Assembly: GCA_017163975.1 (NCBI GenBank)
Contig: JAFFSR010000307.1
Location: 1 to 64,000, forward strand
Origin: Anastatus disparis
Lineage: Eukaryota > Arthropoda > Insecta > Hymenoptera > Eupelmidae
Length of the DNA: 64,000 bases
Direction of reading: 5' to 3'
A program made the position numbers and the translations under genes. Every line of letters begins with the position of its first letter. Position 1 is the stretch's first letter. The notes under the pieces are model-generated. The model was given only the letters and a program-made list of their open reading frames with translations, was not told the origin of the DNA and did not search any database. Positions 23,831-35,800 of this stretch are shown here, piece by piece.

Positions 23831-26558
23831 CAATTGTATTTAATAAGTACCTTTTACCATTTTTACCTGGACCGTGTACACAATATACTTTTTAGTGCAG
23901 TTTGTGTTTAATTTATTTATTACTGTATTAAAAATAGCCGTTTGAGCATTTGTTGGACTATCAATAATTGACTGAATATTATTAATATTATTTACTGTAC
24001 TATATTCAATTTCGTTATTTTCAATCTAGTATTCTAAAGTAGGTACATTAAAGTCAGTTAATTGAAATCCATTATTAGTTAAAATATCATTAATTATGCT
24101 GAATGCATATTCTTCACCTTTTTGTTGATTCATTTTTGGTAATATGATAGAAAGAGATTTTATATTTTCCATAAAATTCTCGAGCATTAATTGGGTTGTG
24201 AAATGTACAAATGTAACTAAATAATTGACAAAGAGCTTTTGAAAATCAAGATTTACATGATTCTTCTAAACATTTATCCCATTCATCATCTATTCCAACT
24301 TTATTTCTTGCTTTTGCTGCTTCAAAGAATGTTGGATATGTAATTCCATCAAAAGTTTCTAAGCTTTCATAAGATGTTGTAGCTTTAACGTGAAGAAGAA
24401 GTAATCTTGAAAAGAATCTCTCTCATTATTTTGGATTAACTGAGTACATTCTGGTTAGAATAGGTTTCATAGTTTTATTTTTTTTCTCCATGTTTTATAT
24501 ATTCGATTAAAAACATAATGTTGCGGTATATCAGAATAGAAGTAATTATGTGTCTCTGGGTCACTTTTATTAAGTTCAAACCACGCTGTTAGTGTTGTAT
24601 TTACATTTTCTTTATCAATTTCGTGTTCGGATCCTTCTTTAAAATACACATATTGTTCATTTTTATTATGTACAGCCTATCTATAAATTGTATGTGAAAG
24701 TTCACTAATATTCTATTCCAATATGCGATGCATAACTTCTGGCGAGAAAACGTATCTTGTGTTTATATATTATTTGATTTCTCTATAAAACATATCCAAA
24801 TCATTCGTTTCATCCATTTCATCATTAGTATTACTTTCAGTATTTATTTCACCTCCTTTCATTTATATAAATGCACAATTATGTCCTTTGAAGCAGTTTT
24901 TAAATAAGTATTTTATAAATCCTATTGTTGAACATAATTTAATATTAATATGACAATTAAACTTTATTAATAAATACGAGTTATAAGGAACAACAAATTC
25001 ATTGTCTGCCCACTTGTTTTTTGTGTATAATATCTCATTTTTATCATGTCTTCGTCGATAAATAGGATAACCATTTGTCATTATTGTAGTTTTATTAAAT
25101 CGTTTCGGAAAATTTTTCGTATACTTTCCTGATTCTTTATCCACACAAGGTGAGTTTTTATTCTGATCTCCACAAGGACCATAGATCATAAATTGTAAAC
25201 TATTTCATATAATCTGGGATTCTCATTCTTATTTGGAATTTCAGATACTACAAATTTATCAACGTTATCACTATTGTAAATTTCATCATCTTTACTTAAA
25301 AATATTAGCATATGTGCATGCAGTAATCTTCTCTTTTGAAATTCTACTACGTATGAATATGCAATGCATTTTTCCAAAATATACTTTTAAGTAATTCGCT
25401 TTATTAATATTTTTAATTTTCGATGAAATACTTTAACAACAATATTATCTATCTAACAACAATATATTATATAGTCTATCTATTACTTCTTCACTTTGTC
25501 CTATATTATTTGTGATTTCTTCCCATTCCGGATTGTATGTCATAGTAATGAAAAAATCTGGTCTTTTAATTCTTTGTACTAATGTCATGGAATCAAGAAA
25601 ATTTGTATGTAAGGAACGCGGACTTCCAGTAAAAGTTAATGGTAATATAAAAATTTTTCCAGTTTTTAAACTATTATTGATTTCGTTTTTTTTATTTTTT
25701 AAGAAATACATTATGCCTAGATAAAGTTCTGTTCTTAAAGAATCTTGATTTTTCTTTATAAAATATAATCTTGAATTTTTTATTTGAACCCATGAATATA
25801 AGTAGATATATAATCATAAGATCTACGAGTCTACTTATATATAGGATTTTTATAGGTTTTTCTACTTTCGAATAAATACATATGTCTCTCTTAATAGGTA
25901 TTTTATTTTCTACAAAAATTACTGCTACTTTGTTACAGTCAGCTTTATTATATCGATGCTTAGCAAAGTTATCGTTTTGTAAACATCTTATAAACATTTC
26001 AACATCCCTAGGTATAATTCCATTTTTAATGAAACGATTATTTTCTTCAATTTCTACTTCGTGCATCATTTTATAAGCTGCTACGTAAGGATTATTTCTC
26101 CTAATTATAGAATCTAATGTATTCAATAATTCAATAGAACGATTCAGATAGTTTTCAATGCGGCATTTATTTGCTTCTTCGTTATCAAATATGTATAATT
26201 ATACATACTTTCTTGATTAATTTTTATTTGCATGTAATGCGTATGTATTATGGTATATTTGTCCACAAATACGTATAACTTGAGGACCTTTATCAAATAA
26301 TTTATCAAATTTTGCACCAAAACTAGTAAATGCTAAAGCGTTATTATATAATCTTATGCATTTTTTAAAATTATTTTTCAGTAATTTAAGTGTAAGTAAT
26401 TTCTTAATCTCTTTAGGATATTCTGGGTCTTCTTCTAATATTATATTTTCTTGTTTACAACATAATGTAAATTTCTTATTGCTTGACATTTTAAATGCAA
26501 AATGTCTAGCTCCACAAAAATCACAAATAAAATTTAAATCACCAATATTATTTTCCAT
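23830..26558 (-). pseudogene. Decayed Helitron Rep/helicase
   Basis: This is a rolling-circle transposon protein on the minus strand, spread over several frames. The N-terminus (26,558-26,217) has CDFCGARHF with a second Cys pair, YNNALAFTSFGAK and GQIYHNTYALH, as in Helitron_like_N proteins. Next (26,126-25,692) comes NPYVAAYKMMHEVE, then GSPRSLHTNFLDSM and PDFFITMTYNPEW (25,640-25,540). The HUH nickase signature RLLHAHMLIFL lies at about 25,335-25,300. Further on are MIYGPCG, YPIYRRR and VVPYNSYLLIKFNCHINI (25,195-24,940), a linker with LTAWFELN (24,600), and a Pif1-type helicase start with a degenerate Walker A (GPGKNGKRYLL, about 23,875). The helicase is cut off at about 23,830. Numerous stops mean it is inactive. 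Confidence 0.85.
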
Positions 26559-26876
26559 GATATAATTTTAATTATTATTGGTCATTGTATCTTTAGCTAT
26601 TTGGTAATAATTCATATCATTTTGATTTTCTTCTGTTTTGAATTTATATTTGTTTTTCTCATAATAATTTTTATTTTTTACTGAAGTAATTAAATTATCA
26701 TCTTTTTTTTAAATGTTTTTTTATAAGATTCATTTAAACGGTTAAATATTTTTTTTTTTTTTTTGAATTAATATTGTTTTCTATTTTCTAAAACTTCATC
26801 TTTATTATATTTATAATACGATTTGTCATGAATGCGTCTATCATAGTTGTGATTTTGTTGATATGTTGAATTCCTA
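26559..26876. other. AT-rich spacer between Helitron remnant and MITE
   Basis: T-rich tract with poly-T runs of up to 18 at 26,740-26,765. No feature is recognised. Confidence 0.4.
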
Positions 26877-27292
26877 CACGGAAAAAAGTTTTCACCGGTA
26901 AAACTAATGCTAAATTCGATTAGATGTTTAAATTCCAATGCTAGTGTGTTCTAAAGTAATGAATGGCATTAATTTTTTTCGCTCTATTGACAGCACAAAT
27001 AAAATATATAACTGGCTTGAAAGATTATTTATGATAGTAATAAGTTGATTTTGTGAAAAAACTGATACCATGCATTAAGAATTTCTCTGTTGCGCAGAAC
27101 TGAAATTTTGATGTTGGCACTGGAAAAAACCGTGCTAGTCATTGAAAATCAATGTGCTGGACCTTAGAAGGTAAAATAGTAAAACTAGCATTGATTAAAA
27201 TGATACTGTCATGGTTTCTTTCATTATAAAACACGCAATTTTAACCTTCTATTATTTAGCACTAGTTTTTAAGGTGAAAACTTTTTTCCGTG
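26877..27292. mobile_element. TA-flanked MITE (416 bp)
   Basis: CACGGAAAAAAGTTTTCACC at 26,877 is inverted at the right end (...GGTGAAAACTTTTTTCCGTG, ending 27,292). The similarity continues inwards for about 45 bases, including AACTA(A/G)TGCTAAAT. Both ends are flanked by TA (26,875-26,876 and 27,293-27,294). The CAC terminus and TA duplication match the element at 3,845, though the interiors differ. Confidence 0.85.
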
Positions 27293-27324
27293 TATTGTTG
27301 TTTGAGGATTCTTAATTGTTTTTT

Positions 27325-28240
27325 ACGAATTTTGTGAAAAATTCCTGTTTGTTCAAAAAATACGTGTTTTTTGTGCGTGTAAAAACACGTATTTTTTACA
27401 CGTATTTCGTACACATGTTTTTTGTAGATTTTTTCATATCAAAAGCTACGCATTTTTCGTTAATGAATTTTTTATTATTATTACAATAAGAATGACTTAT
27501 AAGGAATATTTATAATACTTTATTTCGACCCTATTGAAAAAAATACTTTTTTTCTACACGTATTTTTAATGACTCCTCAAAGATTGAAGAGCTTCTACGA
27601 CCTAGAGTGTCTGGCTTTTTATATCTAATGTGCCTTCGAAATTTGTATAAGAGATGATGACAAAACTTAGAAAACGCCACCTAGTCATTTAATATCGCTA
27701 TTGATGATCGATTATGTCGGTCTGACTTTAAGTCACTAGGTGGCGTTTTTCTGAGTTTCGTCATTCCTTATACGAATTTCGAAGACACATTAGATATTAG
27801 AAGCCAGGCACTCTGGGTCATAGAAGCTCTTCGATCTTCGAGAAGTTATTGAAAATACGTGTAGAAAAAACGTATTTTCTTCAATAGGGTCAAAATAAAG
27901 TATTATAAATATTCCTTATAAGACATTCTAATTGTAATAAAAATAAAAAATTTATTAATGAAAAATGCTTAGCTTTTCATAATCTACAAAAAACATGTGT
28001 ACGAAACACGTGTAAAAATACGTATTTTTTACACGTACAAAAACACGTATTTTTTTCAATAGGCAAGAATTTATCACAAAATTTTACGTCAACAAAAATA
28101 TGTGAAAAAATACGTGATAAAAACACGTGAAAAAAACACATGAAAAAACATGCGAATTTAACATGTTTGGAACAAGTTATTTTTACATGCTTTTTTTACG
28201 TATTTTCTAATACGTGATAATAACACGTGTTGTTTTTCAA
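27325..28240. mobile_element. Long foldback element with ACACGTATTTTT-type subrepeats
   Basis: Two arms of roughly 370 bases mirror each other around about 27,705. Left arm phrases (GAAAAAAATACTTTTTTTC, TTGAAGAGCTTCTACGACC, CGCCACCTAG) recur inverted on the right (GGCGTTTTT, GGTCATAGAAGCTCTTCGA, AATACGTGTAGAAAAAACG). The outer parts are built from many copies of ACACGTATTTTT and its complement. The right side, from 28,090 to 28,240, has further loose copies and ends TTTTTCAATAGGGTC. No transposase is encoded. Confidence 0.8.
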
Positions 28241-28244
28241 TAGG

Positions 28245-28430
28245 GTCATCAAAACTTTTAAATTATGTTTAATCATTGCTCTCGATAAAGCTATGAATAG
28301 TTGTCTATAACTAAAAACAGGATCGGAAAAGTAAATGCCAACTTTGTTCAAAGTCTGACCTTGTGATTCATTGATGGTGATAGCATATCCTAATCTGATT
28401 GGAAATTGTCAACGAGTCATTTCACTCAGA
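28245..28430 (-). pseudogene. C-terminal fragment of a Helitron Pif1-type helicase
   Basis: Read on the minus strand, this short stretch has the last helicase motifs: YAITINESQGQTLNKVG (motif V region) and LFIALSRAMI (motif VI, Arg finger region). It cannot be the tail of the Rep/helicase at 23,830-26,558, because it lies upstream of that gene's start on the same strand. It is therefore from another Helitron copy. The boundary on its 3' side coincides with the foldback at 28,240. Confidence 0.8.
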
Positions 28431-28545
28431 GCCCCGAGATTACGAATTTTGCGAAGCTTTTATATGGACGTTCTGGGCGCTCGTCACGCGGCCACTCTAT
28501 CCGTGCTAAGCGTCAGATTTCAAAGACGTTACACGATTTATCTTA

Positions 28546-28700
28546 TCTTACTATTATATAAAAGGACAGCGTTTGTTTGAATGTTCTCAACTATCTCAAA
28601 AACTACTGAACCGATCGTTTTCAAATTTTAAATTTAAATTCTTTATAATGTGACGAGTGTCATAGGCTATATAAATAATTACTTTTTTAATCAATAATTG
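28546..28700 (+). mobile_element. Probable Helitron 5' end
   Basis: TCTTACTATTATATAAAAGG at 28,546, followed by ACAGCGTTTGTTTGAATG and then CTCAAAAACTACTGAACCGA, resembles the 5' ends of arthropod Helitrons. It starts with TC and is preceded by A, as expected for insertion between A and T. The 3' end with its hairpin and CTRR was not found. Confidence 0.45.
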
Positions 28701-28808
28701 CAATAAAATAATTATAGACCTAGATTTTAACGCGTAGGGAATAGGGACTACTTTTTTTCGGCGTTCTGCGGTCAACATGCTCTATCCTTGCTACTTTCCT
28801 TGGTTGCC

Positions 28809-29925
28809 CAATAGGTGGCGACCGATTTTATCTTTCACTTTATTAAATTGGTACGGTAGAAATACTTATACACCTATGATATTCCGTAACTTCAACACAA
28901 TAAATTTTTATTGCATATTCTCTAATCACAGAGTAATATTACCTCGGATTATTTAATGAAATATTTTCCTATTCCATTAGGCAGAATCAAAAATTAAACA
29001 ATTTTTTTAACTTTCGAAAAAATTTTATATCTTATTCAAGGAAAATTTTTATTCATAGTTAATAAAATAATTTTAAAAATAACAAATAATTATGTATGAT
29101 TTGCGATTTTTTCTAAAAATTTTATTCCAAATATATTAACAAAAATATAAGATATTTGACCCGCTTTCAAATCACGTTAATTTTATTCAAAATCCAATTT
29201 CTCATAGATTTTTCAAGAAATTTGATGTTTACAAAAATTTAACCATTTTTATACGAATAAATTTTTTTTCAACTTTTTTAATCATTAATAATATGAAAAA
29301 AAATTTTTTTTCATTTATTAACACAATCACAAATAACGTTGATTTTATCATCATGTGATATTTTCAAACAAATATTTCAGCAAATTTTCGGAAAATACAT
29401 TTTTTAAATATTATTATCTACCAATTTTATTCAAGAAGAAATGCTTAAGGTTAATTTGTCATTTTTAGTTTGAACAAAAATTTACATACTCAAGAAAAAA
29501 AATTTTTTTCAATGAAATCATTTTTTCAAAAATTTTTTTACTTTAATTTCATATTTTTGCCATTTTTCAATAAATAAGTGCTGAAGGTTGAATTGTCATT
29601 TTTAGTTTATGTTTACTAAAATCGACATAATTATGGAATAAAAAATTTTTTTTTAATGTAATTATTTTTCAAAAATTTTTTGATTGATTTCATTTTTGGT
29701 CATTTTTAAAGATAAAAATTAAATTATTTTGTACTTTTTTCATGTCATTTTAATTTTAATAGCTTACGATTTTTTTATTAAAAATGACACTTCGTTCACT
29801 TCTCAATAGGTGGCGACCTGTTTTGCCGCTCACTCTACTAGATTAGCACGGTATAGGTACTTATATCGCGAGGGTAATGCGAACAGCTTATCGGCAATAA
29901 ATTTTTATTGCACTTCTTCCCTATC
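28809..29925 (+). repeat. Two 115-bp direct repeats around T-rich degenerate tandem DNA
   Basis: CAATAGGTGGCGACC occurs at about 28,809 and 29,804. Both are followed by a related 100 bases with CACT(T/C)TA, an A(C)GGTA motif and AATAAATTTTTATTGCA. Between them the DNA is A/T-rich, and a roughly 130-bp unit with GTCATTTTTAGTTT occurs at about 29,457 and 29,598. They may be the two ends of an LTR-like or non-autonomous element about 1.1 kb long. Confidence 0.4.
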
Positions 29926-30119
29926 ATTGTTGAACATTCATATTTATTAATGAATATCTCTTTCACGATTTTGGTTTGCTAAAAAAATTTTCTATTGTCT
30001 ATTTAAATATTGTTTTTGATTTATTGGTACTAAATTGAACATATATCGGAAAATTAAAGAAAAAATTCAATGCTTATTTTTTCTACAAAAAAAATTATTT
30101 TAAATGAAAATTCCCACAT

Positions 30120-31031
30120 AGCGCGAAAGATTCGGGAAGCTTCCATCGAAAGATTTAAGAAAGATTCCAATGTAAGCTTCTAGCAAGCTTCCCGTAAGCT
30201 TAATGGAAGTTTCGAGAAGCTTCCATTGGAATCGTTCATGTGAGCTTTACGGAAGGTTCAGGAAAGCTTATATGTAATATTCCATGAGGACTAAATGGAA
30301 CATTACAAAATAGCTTCCAGTAAGTTTCCGAAAAGATTACATGCAATATTACAGAAACGTTATTTGGAAGATTGCAATATATCTTGCAGGAAGCTTCCAG
30401 TAATATTTTGTGGAAGGTTCCATTCAAACTTCCTGCAGCTTTTCACGAAATGTTACAGGAAGAATATTTTAATGTTCACGGAAGGTTACCAGTAACTTGT
30501 CAGGAAGATACCTTGTGAGCTTCCCGGAAGCTAAATGGAAGTTTCGAGAAGCTTCCATTGGAATCTTTCATGTGAACTTTACGGAGGGTTCAGGGAAGCT
30601 AACATGTTATATTCCAGGAGGGATAAATAGAACATTACAAAATAGCTTCCAGTAAGCTTCCGAAAAGATTACATGCAATATTACAGAAACGTTATTCGAA
30701 AGATTACATTATATTTTGCAGGAAGCTTCCAGTAATATATTGTTGAAGGTTCCATTCAAACTTCCTGCAGCTTTCCACGAAATGTTACAGGAAGAATATT
30801 TCAATGTTCACGGAAGGTTACCAGTAACTTGTCAGGAAGATACCTTGTAAGCTTCCCGGAAGCTAAATGGAAGTTTCGAGAAGCTTCCATTGGAATCTTT
30901 CATGTGAACTTTACGGAAGGTTCAGGGAAGCTAACATGTAATATTCCAGGAGGGATAAATGGAACATTACAAAATAGCTTCCAGTAAGCTTCCGAAAAGA
31001 TTACATGCAATATTACAGAAACGTTATAGTT
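30120..31031. repeat. 332-bp tandem satellite, nearly three copies
   Basis: The phrase GGAAGTTTCGAGAAGCTTCC starts at 30,205, 30,537 and 30,869, exactly 332 bases apart each time. The intervening sequence is highly similar. The third copy stops at about 31,029 within ATTACAGAAACGTTA. The unit itself is built from shorter GGAAGCTTCC-like palindromes. Confidence 0.9.
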
Positions 31032-31700
31032 TAGAAACGTTAGAGTCAGTAGCTGCAAAAATCTAGTTTAGAATAAGTTTTTTTAATTGAAAAAATACTT
31101 ACATCAGATATTATTTTATTGTTATCGTTTAAACATACTTGTTATCTTTAAAGTGCACGACATGGTAATTTAGAGTGCTCTTCCAGGGTGTGATCAGCAA
31201 AATTTTTACATCCATCGTGCTAACGTTTCACCCAACAGTATTATAAAGTTAATATTTTATAATTTTTAAAAATTAATTGATATTATCAATCAAGAGGCGT
31301 GGTAGCGCCTCACAGCGAGTTAAGGTACGAATACGAAAACGTCGGGGTGCTCCTCTTATACTTCGAATTAGAGTGTCGAAAATTTTAAAATAGAATATTT
31401 TCAAAATGCATTCATATATTTTATAAATACACATTGATAATTAAAGATTTTTATTTTATCTTTAATTAAAAAAAAGTTTCATTACGATCCGTTATTCAAT
31501 CTCAAGAAAACGTAATCTAAAATTTTAAAGTATCATATTCGCGTTATGGAAATACATCAATTTTTGTTTCCAGCCTGTGATGTCACACATTCGTAATCTA
31601 GGAGAGCTATGAGCTCCTTTTTTGTCTGCTGGCGACATACGGTAGTAGTACATATATATATAGTATAGCAAATCCGTGAGTTCGTATATTATATGTCATC
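31032..31700. other. Non-coding spacer
   Basis: AT-rich DNA with a GC-richer patch at 31,290-31,370 (GAGGCGTGGTAGCGCCTCAC, a partial hairpin). No gene is recognised. Confidence 0.4.
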
Positions 31701-34165
31701 CGTCAAATTTAATTTTTGAATACCTATTTTGCTCCCTGAAAATAGGTATAAAAAATTGCATTTTGTCCCCTGAGTGTGAAAAAAAGTATTTTTGCCTCGC
31801 AAATTTAGAGGGCGAAAAGTTCTTTACTCTCACTAAATTTAATTTCTTTAAAAATAAGCGAGCGCAAAGTACTTTTCTCCTACTAATGAGACGGGAGAAA
31901 AGTACTTTTCTTCCGCAAATTCAATTTCTTTAAAAATAAGCGGGCGTAAAGTAAATTTATTCTGCAAATTAAATTTTTCTCAAATTAAGCAAGCAAAAAG
32001 AATTTTTCTCTCGCAAATAAGAGGGCGAAAAGTTCTTTATTTCCGCCAAATTTAACTTCTCTAAAAATGAGGGGGCGAAAAGTACTTTACTCCTGCAAGT
32101 CAAATTACTCTCAAATGGAGGAGGAGCTGTGTACTTTTCTCCCGCAAATTCAGAGGGCGAAAAGTTCTTTACTCCCGCCAAATTTGGTTTCTTTAAAAAT
32201 AAGCGGGCATAAAGCACTTTTATTTCGCTAGTTAAATTTTTCTTAAATTAAGCGAGAAAAAAGTATTTTTCTCTTGTAAATTCAATGGGCGAAAAGTTCT
32301 TTAATTTCGCCAAATTTAATTTCTCTAAAAATAAGAAGGTGAAAAGTACTTTTCTCTTGCAAATGAAATTTCTCTTGAATTAAGCCAGAGCAAAGTATTT
32401 TTCTTTTGCAAATCCAGAGGACAAAAAGTTCTTTACTTTCGCCAAATTTAATTTCTCTAAAAATAAGGGGGCGAAAAATACTTTACGCCCGCATGTCAAA
32501 TTACTCTTGAATGAAGGGGGAGCTGTGTACTTTTTTCCCGCAAATTCAGGGTGCGAAAAGTTCTTTACTCCCACTAAATTTAATTTCTTTAAAAATAAGC
32601 GAGCGCGAAGTACTTTTCTCCTACTAATTAGACAGGAGAAAAGTACTTTTCTTCCGCAAATTCAGAGGGCGAAAAGTTCTTTATTCCCACCAAATTCAAT
32701 TTCTTTAAAAATAAGCGGGAGAAAAGTACTTTTCTCTTGCCAATTCAGAAGGTGAAAAGTTCTTTACTCCCATCACATTTAATTTCTTTAAAATGAGCGG
32801 CCGAAAAGTACTTTTTTCTCACAAATTAAATTTCTCCTAGATTAAGCGGGAGAAAAGTATTTTTCTCTCGTAAATTCAGAGGGCAAAAAGTTCTTTACTT
32901 TCGCCAAATTTTATTCTTTTGAAAATTAGCGGGCGTAAAGTACTTTTATTCCGCAAATTAAATTTTTCTTTAATTAAGCGAGAAAAAAGAATTTTTCTCT
33001 CGCAAATGAGAGGGCGAAAAGTTCTTTATTCCCACCAAATTAAATTTCTTTAAAAATAAGCGGGAGAAAAGTACTTTTCTCTTGCAAATTCAGAAGGTGA
33101 AAAGTTCTTTACTCCCATCACATTTAATTTCTTTAAACTGAGCGGGCGTAAAGTACTTTTTTCTCACAAATTAAATTTCTCCTAGATTAATCGAGGGAAA
33201 AGTATTTTTCCCTCAGTCATCCAGAGGGCAAAAAGTCCTTTACTCTCGCCACATTTTATTTCTCTGATAAAAAGCGATCGTAAAGTACTTTTCTCTTACA
33301 AATTAAATTTCTCCTACATTAAGCGGGAGAAAAGTATTTTTCTCTCGCAAATTTAAGGGGCAAAAAGTTCTTTACTTCCGCCAAATTAAATTTCTTTAAA
33401 AATAAACGGGCAAAAGCTACTTTTTTCATGCAAATGAAATTTCTCTTAAATTAAGTGGAAGAAAAGTATTTTTCTCTCGCATATCCAGAGGACGAAAAGT
33501 CCTTTATTCCTGCAATATTTAATTTCTCTGAAAATAAGCGGTCAGAAAGTACTTTTCTCTCGCAAATTAGATTTATCTGAAATTGAGTAGGAAAATTGTA
33601 CATTGTTAACCAAGGGGCAAAATAGGGGTTTTTTGCCTGAGTCGGGTTTGTCACACGAGCAAAGCGGGGGCTATAATAAGACTCGGGCATGAACACCTAT
33701 TCTGCCCCTATGGTTAACATACTATTTTTTTACACACAGGGGTCGAAATTCAATTTTTGAATACCTATTTTGCTCCCTGAAAATAGGTATAGAAGATTGC
33801 ATTTTGCCCCCTGAGTGTTAAAAAAAGTATTTTTGCCTCGCAAATTCAATGGGAGAAAAGTTTCTTACTCTAGCCACGTTTAATTTCACTAAAAATAAGC
33901 GGGCGAAAATTATTTTTCTCTGGAAAATTAAATTTCTCTTAAATTAAGCGGGAGAAAAATACTTTTCTCTGGCAAATTCAGTGAGTGAAAAGTTTCTCAC
34001 TACCGCAAAATTTGATTTCTTTGAAAATAAGCAGGCGAAAAGTACTTTTCTTCCGCAAATTAAATTTCTCTTGAATGAAGATGGAGAAGTGTACTTAGCT
34101 TCCGCAAATTCAGAGGAAGAAATGTTCTTTACTTTAAAATTTTATAAATTTGTATAAATTATAAC
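31700..34165. repeat. Left hairpin-repeat array outside the Polinton
   Basis: About 65-base units carry GAAAAGTTCTTTACTCCCGC and CGAAAAGTACTTTTCTCCCG in alternation, with AAATT(T/A)AATTTCT spacers. Many units contain an almost perfect palindrome centred on AGTACT with GCGGG/CCCGC ends. A lead sequence (AATTTTTGAATACCTATTTT...) occurs at about 31,706 and again at about 33,750, so the array is made of two head-to-tail blocks. The matching array in inverted orientation is at 54,098-55,602. ORFs read across it are repeats of the same frame and not genes. Confidence 0.85.
33605..33718. mobile_element. Small hairpin element inside the left array (114 bp)
   Basis: GTTAACCAAGGGGCAAAATA at 33,605 is inverted with a few mismatches at 33,696-33,718 (ending CCCCTATGGTTAAC). 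The centre is GC-richer than the array. It separates the two blocks of the array and may be a miniature transposon. Confidence 0.6.
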
Positions 34166-34216
34166 CAATTTTCATTTAAAAAAATGTATTTTAAAACTTT
34201 TTTTAGTTAATAAAGA

Positions 34217-34283
34217 AGTAGATAAGCTATAGGCATACTGGCTCAGGTTTATTCTGGATCACCCCCTCTCTCCTCAAAGTGAT
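34217..34283 (+). repeat. Polinton left terminal inverted repeat
   Basis: Begins AGTAGATAAGCTATAGGCAT at 34,217. It matches the reverse complement of 53,127-53,193 at 66 of 67 positions, with the difference at position 34. It passes directly into the 104-bp tandem repeats. Confidence 0.93.
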
Positions 34284-34700
34284 CGAGAATGTAATGTGTG
34301 TATAAGCTCATAAGAGTATCCCCTTCTTCGAGTGATTTTTTGAATTTTGGTTTTTATTTACGCCCACCCTTCCCTACTCCATGTGATCGAGAATGTAATT
34401 TGTGTATTAGCCCATAAGAGTATCTCCTTCTTCGAGTGATTTTTTGAATTTTGGTTTTTATTTACGCCCATCCTTCCCTACCCCATGTGATCGAGAATCC
34501 GATGTGTGTATAAGCACATAAGAGTATCCCCTTCTTCGTGTGATTTTTTGAATTTCAGTATTTTGTTCACGCCCACCCTTCCCTACTCCATGTGATTTAG
34601 AATCCAATATGTGTATGAACCCATAAGAGTTACCTTTTTTTTGTTTGATTTGTAGGTGCCCCCATACGGTAGGGAGTTCCAAGATGTTTTTTTCTTTTGA
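34281..34700 (+). repeat. 104-bp tandem repeat next to the Polinton left end
   Basis: GATCGAGAAT starts at 34,281, 34,385 and 34,489, and a variant GATTTAGAAT at 34,594. The period is therefore 104-105 bases over four copies. Each unit has CATAAGAGTA, CCTTCTTCG and CGCCCA(C/T)CCTTCCCTAC. The same GTGATC(T)AGAATCC phrase occurs just inside the right terminal repeat (about 53,070-53,130), so the unit derives from the subterminal sequence. Confidence 0.88.
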
Positions 34701-35099
34701 AAGATTAATGTTTACGATTGCATGTTTTTCTTTTTTTCTTTAAGCCACCTTCTTTTGATCGATAGATATTTTTCCTTTGGTCAAGGAATATTTTTCCTTA
34801 TCTTTTACAAATAAGAGTTCTCTTTTTTTTTAAAACAAGATGAAAAAAGATAGCTGACCCTTATAATAAATTTTTTTTCTCAAAAAAGATTTTCTTTCAA
34901 AAAGATAAAGACAGTATTATATCTTAAAGGTTGCATGATTCATTATTTTCATGCACCTGCGACTCAAAAAAGAACACACACAGTGTACTGCATTAAGAAA
35001 AACGACATTTTTTTCCTTCTCTCCTAAAAGCAGGTAAATTTTTGTGCAACGTTCAAGAAAACGCATAGAGGGCAGCGCTACAAAAAAGACTCTGCATCC

Positions 35100-35800
35100 G
35101 CCGAAAAAACTTTATGTTTGCTAGTGACCCTTTCGCTTCCCCGCAGCGCCACTTAGTCGGCGCAATCAGTGTGCTGAAAACGGACTCTGATTACTCCGAT
35201 AATCTTAATGCAAAGACTCTCCATCCACAGAAAAATTTTACGTTTGCTAGTGACCCTTTCTCTTTCACTTCCCCGCAGCGCCACTTAGTCGGTACAGTCA
35301 GTGTGCTAAAAACGGACTCTGATTGCTCCGATAATCTTAATGCAATCGGCGCTTTACGCAATGCTGAAGGATACATGGGTGCAGGTATACACAGAAAACC
35401 CTCGGTCTCGTCATTGTTCACCACTGCATGTTTTTTCTTTTTCATCTCTATGACAGTTTCTTTAACCCACATGCTTCTGGTCGATAGATATTTTCCCTTT
35501 GGTCACTTTCACATTACTTTACTATTCAAAGTCACTTTCTGCTTGTTCCGATAATCTTAATGCAATCGGCGCTTTACGCAACGCTGAAGGATACATGCGG
35601 CGCCTAATGTCTTTGAGTGCAGGTATACACAGAAAACCCTCGGTCTCGTCATTGTTTTACCACTGCATGTTTTTTTTCTTTTTCATCTTTATGACAGTTT
35701 CTTTAACCCACATGCTTCTGATCGATAGATATTTTCCCTTTGGTCAGTTTCACATAACTTTACTATTTAAAGTCACTTGTTTTCATTTTGTTGGAAAGAG
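35100..35800 (+). repeat. Duplicated blocks inside the Polinton left part
   Basis: Two families of direct duplication are present. GCTAGTGACCCTTTC plus CCCCGCAGCGCCACTTAGTC occurs at about 35,130 and 35,245. CCGATAATCTTAATGCAATC through GATAGATATTTTCCCTTTGG occurs at about 35,330-35,500 and 35,550-35,740. Long ORFs in both strands come from these duplications and show no protein family. It is probably the leader or enhancer region upstream of the gene at 36,335. Confidence 0.75.

Noticed and set aside
28371..28580. Plus-strand 69-codon ORF
   Set aside because: It lies opposite the Helitron helicase tail, whose motifs are on the minus strand, and runs into the Helitron 5' end.
31676..33696. 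Several ORFs with repeated KNKRARSTFLLL-like peptides
   Set aside because: These are translations of the hairpin-repeat array, and the same peptides appear in both strands of the other array.
31700..34165. Array of regular repeats considered as a CRISPR array
   Set aside because: The repeats are palindromic units with related, not unique, spacers, the genome is eukaryotic, and no cas-like genes are present.
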